Assembly (NCBI RefSeq): GCF_000219535.2 | Contig: NZ_CP007806.1 | Span: forward strand, 2,762,501-2,826,500 | DNA length: 64,000 nt | Direction of reading: 5' to 3' | Source of the DNA: Brevibacillus laterosporus LMG 15441 | GTDB lineage: Bacteria > Bacillota > Bacilli > Brevibacillales > Brevibacillaceae | Part shown: positions 17,556 through 25,765 of the stretch, in pieces | Numbering within the stretch: the first letter of the stretch is position 1 | Layout of the letters: each line of letters opens with the position of its first letter | Position numbers and translations under genes: made by a program | Notes under the pieces: generated by a model | Told to the model about the DNA's origin: nothing | Database searches by the model: none | The model's input: only the letters and a program-made list of their open reading frames with translations

Positions 17556-18368
17556 TTATCTTAGCCAATGATCAGGGGTATCTATATAATTAGGTAGTTT
17601 AGTATATTGATTCCCTTTAGCTGAATTAACTTGAGATTGTGTCAAGAATATGCAATCGGTCAGATTCGCATTTCTTAGATCTGCATCCCTTAAGTCTGCA
17701 CCAATAAAATCCACTTTTCTTAAATCAGAATTACTTAAGTTAGCTGCAATTAAAAGTGCTCCTCTTAAATTTGCACCTTTTAGATCAGCACCTTTTAAAT
17801 TGGCTCCTAAATAGTCTAGGCCTTTATTAAACTTTCTTTTTTTATTTGCTTGCTCAAAGTCTTTCCGAACTAAATCACTTGTCCTGACTAATAAATCGTT
17901 AACAGTATGTCGATGAGAAGGTATGTCTATGCTTAAAATTTCTTCAGGAGTCCTGTTTGTCATTTGTACAGTTTCATCATAAACCTTTTTTAATTCTGTT
18001 TGAAATGGCTTCGTTTCTGTTAGCCCTAAAGCTTGACTGAGATAACAGAGCATTTCATGTAACTGTTGAACAATAGGGAATACTATAAACATCTCACTTG
18101 ATTTTTGAATGTTATTTCGCCAATCATTCCCTTTGTATATTCTCTGCGAAACATGTTGTCCAGCTCCAAAACATTCATAGGAGACACATCCACGAAAGCC
18201 CTTATCTCTTAATTGGTTATGTATACAGCAGCGATTATCAGTACATAAATTCCGGCAAGGCTCCCCACCGTCTTTATTGAATGCAAAGTCGGCTGATTTT
18301 GCATAAGGTAAAGCGACACAACACAAGCCAAAACAATTTTCGCAATCAGACATTAAGTAATCATCCAT
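17556..18368 (-). CDS. Pentapeptide-repeat protein with Cys-rich N-terminus
   Basis: 270 residues. The N-terminal 70 residues are Cys-rich: CENCFGLCC, EPCRNLC, NRCCIH, FRGCVSYECFGAG, suggesting a metal or Fe-S cluster site. The middle is helical. Residues about 180-245 are pentapeptide repeats of the A(D/N)LxG/x type (YLGANLKGADLKGANLRGAL, IGADLRDADLRNANLTDC), forming a short right-handed beta-helix. Proteins of this layout are common in Bacilli; their function is not settled. The ATG is followed by MDDYLMSDCENC and preceded by AGGAAGTG. It appears intact among relics. Confidence 0.8.
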   Translation of the reverse strand: MDDYLMSDCENCFGLCCVALPYAKSADFAFNKDGGEPCRNLCTDNRCCIHNQLRDKGFRGCVSYECFGAGQHVSQRIYKGNDWRNNIQKSSEMFIVFPIVQQLHEMLCYLSQALGLTETKPFQTELKKVYDETVQMTNRTPEEILSIDIPSHRHTVNDLLVRTSDLVRKDFEQANKKRKFNKGLDYLGANLKGADLKGANLRGALLIAANLSNSDLRKVDFIGADLRDADLRNANLTDCIFLTQSQVNSAKGNQYTKLPNYIDTPDHWLR

Positions 18369-18379
18369 TTAAAGAACAC

Positions 18380-18962
18380 TTCCTCTTTATCTTAGTACCC
18401 TTCATTTAATACCATTCAATTATAGACGTTTTGATTTGTGATGGTTATCTGAAAATTTATTTCCGTTAAATTCCTATTGTTAATTCAAAGTAATACGTAG
18501 CCTGAGTAAGCCCTAAACTTTTGTTAAACTAATCTCCCGTTAGTGGCACAACGACAAACGAGAATAACAAGCCCCCTTCAACGATTGGTATTATCCCCTT
18601 TAGGTAGACAGTAAGAAGAAAGCCCTTTACTGTTTATGGGGGACTGCCCCCCGTTTGTAGAGTGTAGTGTAACAATATAACAGGCACATATACAAAAATA
18701 ATACTTTTTTTAAAATATTCACATATTCATTTTAAAATATTTCGCTATTTTTCGAGCTACATTTAATGTTCATCTTTACTATTTTAGTATCCATGTTCCT
18801 TCACTCTATATAATCTATGTAGTTGTAAAATGCACTGCCTAGGCTTCTACACTAATCACATCTTCTACAGGAATCCACCAATAATCCTCATCATTTTTTC
18901 CGCAATTGTCTTAACCGATGAATGAAGTGTACCAAATATGTCTATTATTATATGAATACAGC
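18380..18962. other. Degraded intergenic region
   Basis: No intact gene. Around 18845-18900 the minus strand reads DEDYWWIPVEDVISVEA, then a stop. A similar piece lies at 63.72-63.77 kb next to another relic copy, so both are ends of the same repeated gene family. The C-rich stretch at 18590-18650 has no recognisable coding capacity. Confidence 0.4.
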
Positions 18963-19349
18963 ATGAATAAAATTTACTAATTATTCAAATTTCATTAGTG
19001 CCTTAGCCTATACTCTAGCATTATCTTCAGTTACTCCAGTATTTGCTTAGTCACAAAGTAATGATTCTGGTACATTGGTTACCCCGATATTTCCTGAGTC
19101 ATAAAGTAATAACTTTAATTCAAAGATTTATGCAAAAGCATCTTGGGATTGCTCTTTCAAGCACAGTTATATAATCGAAAAAAACATATTTCAGGTCTAA
19201 TAGGTCTTTCAGTTGAGGCCTTAACTTCCTGGGTAGAGTCCAAATTTAAGATAAATAGTAAATATTCTGCTCCAGTTGCTACGACAATTTCGGCTTATTT
19301 AACAGAATCAGTTGTGGGTGATATTGAAGTATCCGGAACTACTTTATAA
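18963..19349 (+). pseudogene. Secreted small-protein gene, several disabling mutations
   Basis: ATG at 18963 followed (after a one-base slip in an A-run) by a signal peptide FTNYSNFISALAYTLALSSV ending TPVFA. The mature region is hit by TAG then TAA (SQSNDSGTLVTPIFPES before the second stop). A further frame carries the C-terminal half: SGLIGLSVEALTSWVESKF, KINSKYSAPVATTISAYL and VVGDIEVSGTTL. A strong terminator follows directly. It was probably a secreted peptide or bacteriocin-like toxin; the small membrane protein convergent to it could have been its immunity partner. Confidence 0.45.
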
Positions 19350-19360
19350 ACTAACAATTA

Positions 19361-19395
19361 AGACCCCTCGTTATAAATAATAACGAGGGGTCTTT
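19361..19395 (+). terminator. Strong bidirectional terminator
   Basis: AGACCCCTCGTTA and TAACGAGGGGTCT form a perfect 13-bp stem around a 7-base loop, followed by TTT. It lies between the convergent secreted-protein relic and the small membrane-protein relic. Confidence 0.85.
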
Positions 19396-19400
19396 GGTAA

Positions 19401-19595
19401 TCATTTTTTAAAATACTGGTAGACTATATTCACCAACAAATAGCCCAATAAAAGATAGATAGTTTGTTCGTTAAAAATATTTATGATATTAAATTGTCCA
19501 TAGTTCTTATATTGCTAAAACAATCCAACGATGATTAATATTACTGTAAATATTAATATGTTTTGCACCAATTGTTTGCGTTTTGTTTTATTCAT
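19401..19595 (-). pseudogene. Small two-TM membrane protein with amber codon
   Basis: From an ATG at 19595 (AGAGGTG upstream) the frame reads MNKTKRKQLVQNILIFTVIL, then IIVGLF, then a TAG, and continues in phase QYKNYGQFNIINIFNEQ and TIYLLLGYLLVNIVYQYFKK to a TGA. Both halves contain one hydrophobic helix, so the intact protein would be about 64 residues with two TM segments. It is convergent with the secreted-protein relic at 18.96-19.35 kb. Confidence 0.5.
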
Positions 19596-19689
19596 TTATA
19601 TAGCACCTCTTATAACCATTATAATCTTTATTTACAAATTTTTATTTAAATATTTTATCAAATTCTAGAGGTATTTATTTGACCTTCAT

Positions 19690-19900
19690 CCCCAAGCGGA
19701 TTCTATCACGCCTCTACCCTCTTTTGTTTATTTCCACCAACTAATGGTTAAAGAATAGTCATACTGACGTGAGTCAGATATCCTGTAGCAAAACTCGGCC
19801 AGCTCATAATGATCGGCTTCTCGATCAGTTTCTTATCTTCGTGATACTGACGTAACATCTCTGCGTATTACGGTAAAAGTGAATCCAAGGACTTAGTAAT
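19690..19900 (-). pseudogene. Relic of the recurrent unknown gene (copy 2)
   Basis: Nucleotide-level similarity to 17.14-17.39 kb: the ccccaagc.gattc, cctctaccctcttttgttt, atagtcata.tgacgt.agtcagatat and cggcttctcgat motifs are in the same order. The coding frame is broken several times. Confidence 0.6.
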
Positions 19901-20036
19901 CTATCATCTTTTTATATATACATTTTTTTACTAAAGGATATATTTTTTTGTTTAATGCTAAATATTCCCACATAATCTTCCGATATATCATTTGGGTATA
20001 TTTGTATATCCACTATTATTTATTAGGAGGATGACC

Positions 20037-20834
20037 ATGGTATCAGTTTCTAGTGCTTCAAATTCTTACAGGCAAAATATGAACAGTTCAAGAGAAGTAA
20101 TGGCTTTGAGAAATCAACAAGAGCAACGTAACAATGATCACCTGCAGGGTAATATTCAAAACGATAGGATACAAATATCTAAAGAAGGTAAACAATTATA
20201 TCTAGCTAGCGCTTCAGCTAGTTCTAATTCATGGTGGGATGATTTAAAAGATACAGCCTCTGATTGGATTGATTCTAGTAAGAGATGGCTAGTTGATGCT
20301 GGTAATTTTTTATTAGACGCTGCCAAAGCAGGACTGGACTTCTTAATTTTAGATGATGTAAAAACAATTTTTGATCCAAAAGCTAGTGATGCAGAGAAAG
20401 GATTCGCAATTCTCTCTCTATTCCCTGCAGGTAAGGGAGCAAAGGTCGGTAAAAAAACGTATGACCTACTGAAAAAATACGGTGATGATGTAATCGATCT
20501 TGCAAATGATGTCCTCAAAGGACGACAGAAGATTGGTAAATATTTTGTGAAATCTAGGATCGATGAAGATAAAGTTATCTTAAAAGAGACTGAAAAAGCT
20601 ATGAAAAGCCCTATTATTCAAAGGGAAGCTAATAACTTGGTCGAAAAATACCTAAGAGGCCTAAACCCAAATAAAGGTTCAAGACCTTTATTTGGAAATG
20701 TACATGAACTTAGAGGAGAGGAAGGAGCAAGAGTATATTATAGAATGAAAGGGGATACTTTTGAGATTTTAGGGAAATCAGATAAACATAATCAGCAAAC
20801 AGTAATTGATCGATTGAGAAAGCTTTATAATTAA
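20037..20834 (+). CDS. Polymorphic toxin with RelE/ParE-like C-terminal domain
   Basis: 265 residues from the ATG at 20037, which has TAGGAGGATG upstream; an earlier ATG at 19992 lacks a site. The N-terminal 60 residues are polar, with NRDQ-rich runs (LRNQQEQRNNDHLQGNIQND, RIQISKEGKQLY) and no signal peptide. A middle amphipathic region (WWDDLKDTASDWIDSSKRWL) leads to PAGKGAKVGKK, resembling the pre-toxin linker. The C-terminal 60 residues (FGNVHELRGEEGARVYYRM, GDTFEILGKSDKHNQQTVID, RLRKLYN) look like the RelE/ParE mRNA-interferase/gyrase-toxin fold. The gene 24 bp downstream fits an immunity protein. Export route and target are unknown. Confidence 0.6.
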   Translation: MVSVSSASNSYRQNMNSSREVMALRNQQEQRNNDHLQGNIQNDRIQISKEGKQLYLASASASSNSWWDDLKDTASDWIDSSKRWLVDAGNFLLDAAKAGLDFLILDDVKTIFDPKASDAEKGFAILSLFPAGKGAKVGKKTYDLLKKYGDDVIDLANDVLKGRQKIGKYFVKSRIDEDKVILKETEKAMKSPIIQREANNLVEKYLRGLNPNKGSRPLFGNVHELRGEEGARVYYRMKGDTFEILGKSDKHNQQTVIDRLRKLYN

Positions 20835-20858
20835 ATATTTGTAAAAGGGGTTCTATAG

Positions 20859-21242
20859 ATGAAGATGAATCAATTAAAGAAACATCAGAAAAAAAACATT
20901 TGGATTAGATCAGAAATTGGTGAAGGAGAGTTTGATCCTTACGACGAAAATACAGATGTCATCGTAACCTTCCCGAATCGAACAAGATATGTTGCCTCAT
21001 TCTTTACTTATAAAAACATTGAAAGTATAAGACAACATAATAAAGAATGCGGTGAAAATATGAGTGGACTATATTTCTGGTCAAGCGATATGGTGATAGT
21101 CGACAATATCAAAGCCGAGACGATTACATCCATTATCGATCAGTTAATCACAGAGGATAAATTCGAAAGTTTATTTACTAAAATTGAAGATGTATCCCCT
21201 GAATCTGACCATTTGTATGATGAAGGATTTTTTGATTTTTAA
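20859..21242 (+). CDS. Putative immunity protein for the adjacent toxin
   Basis: 127 residues, acidic; AAAGGGG site upstream of ATG. Sequence features: VIVTFPNRTRYVASFFTYKN, IESIRQHNKECGENMSGLYF, WSSDMVIVDNIKAETITSII. It is compact, soluble, without TM segments. It lies directly behind a toxin gene on the same strand, as expected for a cognate antidote. No named Pfam immunity family comes to mind, so the role is inferred from position and from the acidity complementing a basic toxin domain. Confidence 0.6.
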   Translation: MKMNQLKKHQKKNIWIRSEIGEGEFDPYDENTDVIVTFPNRTRYVASFFTYKNIESIRQHNKECGENMSGLYFWSSDMVIVDNIKAETITSIIDQLITEDKFESLFTKIEDVSPESDHLYDEGFFDF

Positions 21243-21251
21243 ATTGATATT

Positions 21252-21392
21252 ATGAAATGCACCCCTTTAAGTAACAGTGGAAAATCCCCAATCGTTAATA
21301 AGAAATACAACATCGGACCTTTCAATTCTAGAAAAGACTTCATTAGCTACAGTCATATTGAAAGCTTTGAAGTTCAAGAATACAGTAGATAA
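21252..21392 (+). CDS. 46-codon ORF, possible fragment
   Basis: Reads MKCTPLSNSGKSPIVNKKYN, then IGPFNSRKDFISYSHIESFE and VQEYSR. It lacks a ribosome site and may be the remnant of a longer gene in the toxin cassette. It is followed by a terminator. Confidence 0.2.
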   Translation: MKCTPLSNSGKSPIVNKKYNIGPFNSRKDFISYSHIESFEVQEYSR

Positions 21393-21398
21393 TAAGAT

Positions 21399-21436
21399 AC
21401 CCCCTCCTACACTCGGAGGGGGTTCTCATGTTTTTT
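21399..21436 (+). terminator. Terminator of toxin/immunity cassette
   Basis: ACCCCCTCC pairs with GGAGGGGGT around a 7-base loop; TTTTTT follows at 21431. Confidence 0.75.
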
Positions 21437-21469
21437 AAGGTGATTATTAAGTTGTTTTAATAAAATTAT

Positions 21470-21492
21470 CCCTCTAGGAAGCCCCTAGAGGG
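21470..21492. terminator. CCCTCTAGG hairpin, repeated at 59.04 kb
   Basis: CCCTCTAGG and CCTAGAGGG form a 9-bp stem. The hairpin and about 45 bases downstream (..cataaataa..aaagg..c..tctca) resemble 59041-59095, so this is a dispersed repeat. Confidence 0.6.
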
Positions 21493-21707
21493 ATTCCGTG
21501 CTTATAAATAATTAAAGGTTCATCTCACCAACGTTGAAACGTATGCCTTCGGATCGGGATATAAACTACAAAATATATCAGTCCTCAAAAATGCATAACT
21601 CGATTTTAGAAGACAAAAAAGAGGACAAAAAAAGTTTCGTCCCCAATCCGTCCCCAAGTTAGTATTTTAGAGCCTGTACCAGTAAATTAAACAGCCCTGT
21701 AACATCA

Positions 21708-21734
21708 AAAAAAGCCTTGATAATCAAGGCTTTT
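21708..21734. terminator. Bidirectional hairpin terminator
   Basis: AAAAGCCTTGAT and ATCAAGGCTTTT form a 12-bp stem with A- and T-runs on either side. It lies just after the 3' end of the tRNA-like remnant (minus strand). Confidence 0.65.
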
Positions 21735-21747
21735 AATGTTTCTATTA

Positions 21748-21815
21748 TGGTGATCCGGACTGGGTTCAAACAAGCGACCCCCACTCTGTCAAGATGGTAC
21801 TCTCCCAGCTGAGCT
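21748..21815 (-). pseudogene. Truncated tRNA-Val(GAC)-like sequence
   Basis: On the minus strand: CTCAGCTGGGAGAG (D-arm), CATCTTGACAGAGTG (anticodon arm with GAC), GGGGGTCGC, TTGAACCCAGT (degenerate T-arm), CCGGATCACCA (3' acceptor and CCA). The 5' acceptor strand and bases 1-9 are missing, and the T-arm carries substitutions. It is therefore a 3' tRNA remnant, of the kind left at the edge of an integrated element. It lies between the toxin cassette and the reverse transcriptase. Confidence 0.6.
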
Positions 21816-21935
21816 TGAAAATCGTTGATATATCAAGGTTCATTTAGTGTTGACCACTTTCTTGTTGTTGTTTCATTCACAATTATATGGTGGTTTATAT
21901 CTGATGTCAACTTCATTTAAACATACCTATCTATC

Positions 21936-23624
21936 CTATTGATTTTTCAAGAAACAAACTTTCTTTTCAATTAAATAATTATAGAAATCCCTTATTTCCT
22001 GATTCTGTGTATTATCATGTTGAAACATCAAATTGATAGGGCTCTCTACCTTTCTAAATTTATCTTGATTAAAAAACAAGGACTTTTCCTTGCCTTCACC
22101 ATACGTTCGATACATATATTCCTTATACTTTTTTCTTATATCAGAGTCTTTTTTTTCATTAATTCTCAACAATACATGGTACTTGAAGAACCAAAACTCT
22201 TCAATCCATGATAATGAGTTACTAAGTTTTTGTTCAATAGTATTGAATAATGTATCGTCAAATCCATCTTCCTGATTAACATAAAACTCAAAGGACAATA
22301 CCGAACTTAAATCATCCATTATTTCTATAATATTCAAAAGTTGATTCCTATTGCACAATCCATCAATTTCGAGGTGGTAAAAAATACTAAGCAATGAAAA
22401 AAGTTCTTGATGATAATTAAACTCAATATATCTATTTATATTTTTTTCAATTTGTAATTTAATACTATCTATTGAAGGTATTATCGTCTCTTCAATAAAA
22501 ACTTCACTCAAAGTATCAACAAATTCGAGATAGTAAACTGATAAATCTGGTTTCATTAGAACCAAATTAAAAATTTTTTGTTGTAAAGGTTTAGACAATA
22601 AATCACTTTCTGATATTTTTCCTTCTTCAACACTGGATTTTAAAGCTTTAAACATTAATTTTAATGAACCTTTAAATCCTTCTCTTTCTTTATAAATACT
22701 AGTGTCAATAAAGTTATAAATTCGCTTTTTCTGATGATGATTTGTGCTGTTAAAGTAGTCGAAAAAGAACCATGAGTTGTTATCACCTCTAAATGGAAAT
22801 GTATCAATTAGATTTTTCTCTACTTTAATATTTAAATTAATATCATTTAATTCCTTCGTTAAATCTTTATAGAACTCTCCTTTTTCTTTTTCATCATTGT
22901 AAGAGAGTTCATAATCATCGACATATCTTACATAAGAATGTTTTTCCAACTTTTCATCTAGCTTACATAAATATACTTCCGCAATTAGACGAGATGCGAA
23001 AGTTCCAGTAGGAATTCCATGCGTTTCTCCTCTTTGACACCTTTGAATAAGACTATCTAATTGGTTATAGTACTTTCCTTGATTGGTTCTCGTTCGTTTA
23101 GCTTCTACTTTTCCGACAAGTAACCATGGAATTGAATGAGTATAAATGCTTGGATAAAAATTTTGAATATCTGTTTTAAAAATATGCTTTTTACCAAATC
23201 TATTATTTTCTCTCTTGTTCTTTCCAATATAAAAAGGATTATTATAAAATTCATTTGATAATGATTTATCACTAGAATGAAGTATTTCTTTATAAGTTTT
23301 CCGATTATCTGATAGATGCTTACACAGACATATATATGAATACATGTTTGGCAACTTATATTTTCTTCTCTCATCCTCATTCTTGTAAACAGATAATTCT
23401 ACAGGTATCGTATCTACTGTAGAAAAAAATTTATAGCTTTCCTTCAAGTCTTCATAACATGCTACTAATTGCTCAGTAGTAAAAACGTTTTTATATAACA
23501 GATTTGATAACAAATAATCTTCATTTACTTGTCTGTGTGCATATTTAAAATCAAAATAACCATATTCAATTAAATAACCCATACTAAAATAACTATTATA
23601 TGTAAAAAAATCCATGATGTTCAA
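21936..23624 (-). CDS. Stand-alone Abi/DRT-like defence reverse transcriptase
   Basis: 562 residues. RT motifs are present in order: FKTDIQNFYPSIYTHSIPW (149-167), GIPTGTFASRLIAEVYL (203-219) and YVRYVDDYELSY (231-242) with the catalytic YVDD. The last 300 residues are helical (HHQKKRIYNFIDTSIYKE, SLLSIFYHLEIDGL, SLSWIEEFWFFKYHVLL) with no maturase or integrase domain, so this is not a group II intron RT. The TDxxxFYPSIYTHSIPW pattern is that of abortive-infection (AbiA/AbiK/Abi-P2) and UG/DRT enzymes, which confer phage defence. The TTG at 23624 is taken as start because AGAGG lies 9 bases upstream. It sits beside a tRNA remnant and IS elements. Subgroup assignment needs a tree. Confidence 0.78.
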   Translation of the reverse strand: MNIMDFFTYNSYFSMGYLIEYGYFDFKYAHRQVNEDYLLSNLLYKNVFTTEQLVACYEDLKESYKFFSTVDTIPVELSVYKNEDERRKYKLPNMYSYICLCKHLSDNRKTYKEILHSSDKSLSNEFYNNPFYIGKNKRENNRFGKKHIFKTDIQNFYPSIYTHSIPWLLVGKVEAKRTRTNQGKYYNQLDSLIQRCQRGETHGIPTGTFASRLIAEVYLCKLDEKLEKHSYVRYVDDYELSYNDEKEKGEFYKDLTKELNDINLNIKVEKNLIDTFPFRGDNNSWFFFDYFNSTNHHQKKRIYNFIDTSIYKEREGFKGSLKLMFKALKSSVEEGKISESDLLSKPLQQKIFNLVLMKPDLSVYYLEFVDTLSEVFIEETIIPSIDSIKLQIEKNINRYIEFNYHQELFSLLSIFYHLEIDGLCNRNQLLNIIEIMDDLSSVLSFEFYVNQEDGFDDTLFNTIEQKLSNSLSWIEEFWFFKYHVLLRINEKKDSDIRKKYKEYMYRTYGEGKEKSLFFNQDKFRKVESPINLMFQHDNTQNQEIRDFYNYLIEKKVCFLKNQ

Positions 23625-23639
23625 TTTAAATTACCTCTC

Positions 23640-24092
23640 AATCAATCAATTAATAATTTTTAGCAGCGTATTTATCTTGTTTGACACTATTTATCAAGTC
23701 AGCTTCACACAAACCAAGAAAAGCATTCTTTGGACAACCTAATCTTTGTGCTCAAGTTCCCTTCATCAAAAACTTCTGATAGCAACTGTATTCCATGCAG
23801 GAAGTATATCTAACTTCTGAATATCATGGATTAATTGAACAGTCTTGATAGTAACATCTCGTATTTGTTAATAATCAAACACCTTCTCATAGAATAGATT
23901 TATACTCTTATTATCAATGTTTCGAAAATGATCTTTTAAACAACCATATAATCTAGTTATATTTACCTATGTATACAAACATTTCTACTTTTCTTCAATT
24001 TTACTTTCACAAATATGAAGTATCATTCGATGGAGAGTCGATTCCTCTTCTAATGGCTTTCTTGGTATAAGTATGGATTTGAGTCAATATCT
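23640..24092. other. RT upstream region, no intact gene
   Basis: Only scraps of degraded minus-strand coding sequence are visible (for example IHDIQKLDILPAWNT and LVEVFDEGNLS-like pieces in broken frames). A non-coding RNA partner of the RT could lie here, but I cannot show one. Confidence 0.3.
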
Positions 24093-24128
24093 TGGACACA
24101 ATTAAGTTAAGTACTAGGATACTTTTCT

Positions 24129-24392
24129 TTGAAAGATACAAGCAAGGATTTCACGCAATATGTTAAGCAACTTCACATTGTTCACTCATGTAACAGAAAG
24201 GGCTGTCCCTATGACAATGCCTGTATCGAATCGTTCCATGCCATTCTGAAGAAAGAAGAAGTAAACCATGTGACTTACATTGATTATAAATCCGCAAAGC
24301 TTGCGCTTTTTACATATATAGAAGGTTGGTATAACCGAACCCGAATACATGGTAGTCTAGGATACAAAACACCTCAAGAAGTGGGCACCTAA
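24129..24392 (+). pseudogene. IS3 orfB C-terminal segment, inverted
   Basis: Reads TSKDFTQYVKQLHIVHSCNR, then KGCPYDNACIESFHAILKKE and WYNRTRIHGSLGYKTPQEVG: the third part of the rve integrase core with its catalytic Glu (ACIESFHAILKKE) and the conserved C-terminal motif. It belongs directly after the ...LVLHTDLG of the minus-strand orfB but faces the other way. Confidence 0.8.
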
Positions 24393-24920
24393 ATCAGTAT
24401 GAAGTACCAAATCCCTTGCGGGTTTTTGAGTATCATAGGCGTTTTTTAATGCATGCAAAACTACATCCACTGTCATATGACGTGAAAAAGAGTATCCTAT
24501 GATTTTTTTAGAATGTAGATCAAGAACGGATGCCAAATAACACCAACCATCCTGAAGAGTATGAATATACGTAATATCTGCTACCCATTTCTCGTTACTA
24601 GATGTTGTTTTAAAATCTTACTGAAGTAGATTAGGTCTCTCCATAACCCTGTCTTTGCTTCCTTGTGGGCGGAATTTCTTACGCGTAATGGATCGAATAT
24701 CGGCCTTAATCATTAATCGTTGCACTTTTTTCTGGCTAATAGAAAAGCCTTCTCTATTCAAAAGATAGTGAATCTTGAGAGCACCATAACGTCCCTTGCT
24801 ATCCTGATAAATTTCAATCATTCTCTTTGTAATCAGTTGGTTCTCTTTATGACGTGGAGAGTGCTCTTTCTTTTGGAATTGATAGTATGTACTTCTAGAA
24901 AGATTGAGTACCTCATACAT
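24393..24920 (-). pseudogene. IS3 orfB transposase, 5' part
   Basis: Starts MYEVLNLSRSTYYQFQKKEH, then the HTH_21 region (IYQDSKGRYGALKIHYLLNR, GFSISQKKVQRLMIKADIRS). A TAA after MERPNLLQ interrupts the frame, which continues DFKTTSSNEKWVADITYIHT and SVLDLHSKKIIGYSFS with two catalytic Asp residues (ADITYI; LHTDLG). It ends abruptly at the inversion breakpoint. Confidence 0.8.
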
Positions 24921-24979
24921 AGTCTGTACAGAGTACTTTTCTCTGTTTGCTGCAATAAATTGATTCAGTTCTGCAATTT

Positions 24980-25255
24980 CTACTTTTTCGCGAATATGGC
25001 CATAGCCTTTTTTAGAATTTCATTTTCCTGTTTCAATCGAAGCATTTCCTTCTGCATAGTAGCAATCTCTTTAGGTGCAATAGATTGTCCTGCTTCTCCG
25101 AGAAGAGTAAATTCTTTGATCCATTTGTAAATAGTGACTTCTGAAATACCATATTCGCTAGATAATTCCTTTACAGAGTAACCAGAGTGATAAAGATCTA
25201 CCACTGTTCTTTTAAAATTTTCATTGTATCTCTCGTTCGTTTTTTTGTGTTCCAT
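24980..25255 (-). CDS. IS3 orfA helix-turn-helix protein
   Basis: 91 residues starting MEHKKTNERYNENFKRTVVD. HTH_Tnp_1 domain: LYHSGYSVKELSSEYGISEV then TIYKWIKEFT, followed by a leucine-zipper segment (EMLRLKQENEILKKAMAIFA). Its end carries the AxxFAKK sequence where IS3 elements shift frame into orfB. Intact by itself, but its partner is broken. Confidence 0.85.
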   Translation of the reverse strand: MEHKKTNERYNENFKRTVVDLYHSGYSVKELSSEYGISEVTIYKWIKEFTLLGEAGQSIAPKEIATMQKEMLRLKQENEILKKAMAIFAKK

Positions 25256-25548
25256 CCGGACTCATCTCCTCTTGTTTTCATTGTAAGGACTTAACTAAGA
25301 GGTGTCCATGAAACTATACTAACTCCACAAGTTTTCGATAACTTTTTACTGAAGTTGATATAAAAAGACGTATATTTATTATGGAATCTTCCTATTATCT
25401 TTTTAATACCAATAATTACCGATAATTATGTTGTTTTGAAAGCAGTTTCCTAAATGCTTACGAAAGAATTCAAAAAGAAGTCGATAAAGGAAAGCTTGGA
25501 TTTAAACGCAAGTATGTAAGATGTTAAAATCAGCCTCGAATTGCGGAC

Positions 25549-25641
25549 GATCTTCAATTATCCAGGGGCATTGATACAACAAGGATTTATCGCTATTTTT
25601 GTTGAATTTCTTAAATTAACGGTGCAGGATAGTTGAAGATC
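25549..25641. repeat. 15-bp inverted repeat pair in a relic region
   Basis: gatcttcaattatcc (25549-25563) and ggatagttgaagatc (25627-25641) pair with one G-T wobble across 63 bases. A short motif taacggtgcagga before the right arm is echoed at about 25705 (taacggagcagtt). Possibly ends of a small transposon relic. The surrounding 25310-25730 stretch holds no intact gene. Confidence 0.45.
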
Positions 25642-25765
25642 AATTACGGTGAACCCTATCATAAGTAGGTTATATTATTTAGTAGAAATTGAATTTTTTA
25701 TTGAACTAACGGAGCAGTTTAGTCCTTAAACCATTATGAGTAAAAACAATAAGGGGGAAACTAAT

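Larger units (their letters stand above)
24093..25308. mobile_element. IS3-family element with inverted 3' segment, inactive
   Basis: Terminal inverted repeats are recognisable: tggacacaattaagttaagt at 24093 and tggacacctcttagttaagt reading in from 25308. Total 1,216 bp, normal for IS3. orfA and the 5' half of orfB run on the minus strand, but the 3' end of orfB lies inverted on the plus strand at 24129-24392, and orfB also has an internal TAA. The element cannot transpose by itself. Confidence 0.75.

Noticed and set aside
21590-21660. Possible C-terminal end of a phage integrase next to the tRNA remnant
   Set aside because: Short readings such as LTWGRIGDETFF are suggestive, but no integrase motif (R..H-x-x-R..Y) is visible.
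23640-24092. Retron-type msr/msd upstream of the RT
   Set aside because: No long flanking inverted repeats and the RT lacks retron-specific motifs such as the VTG triplet in the expected place.
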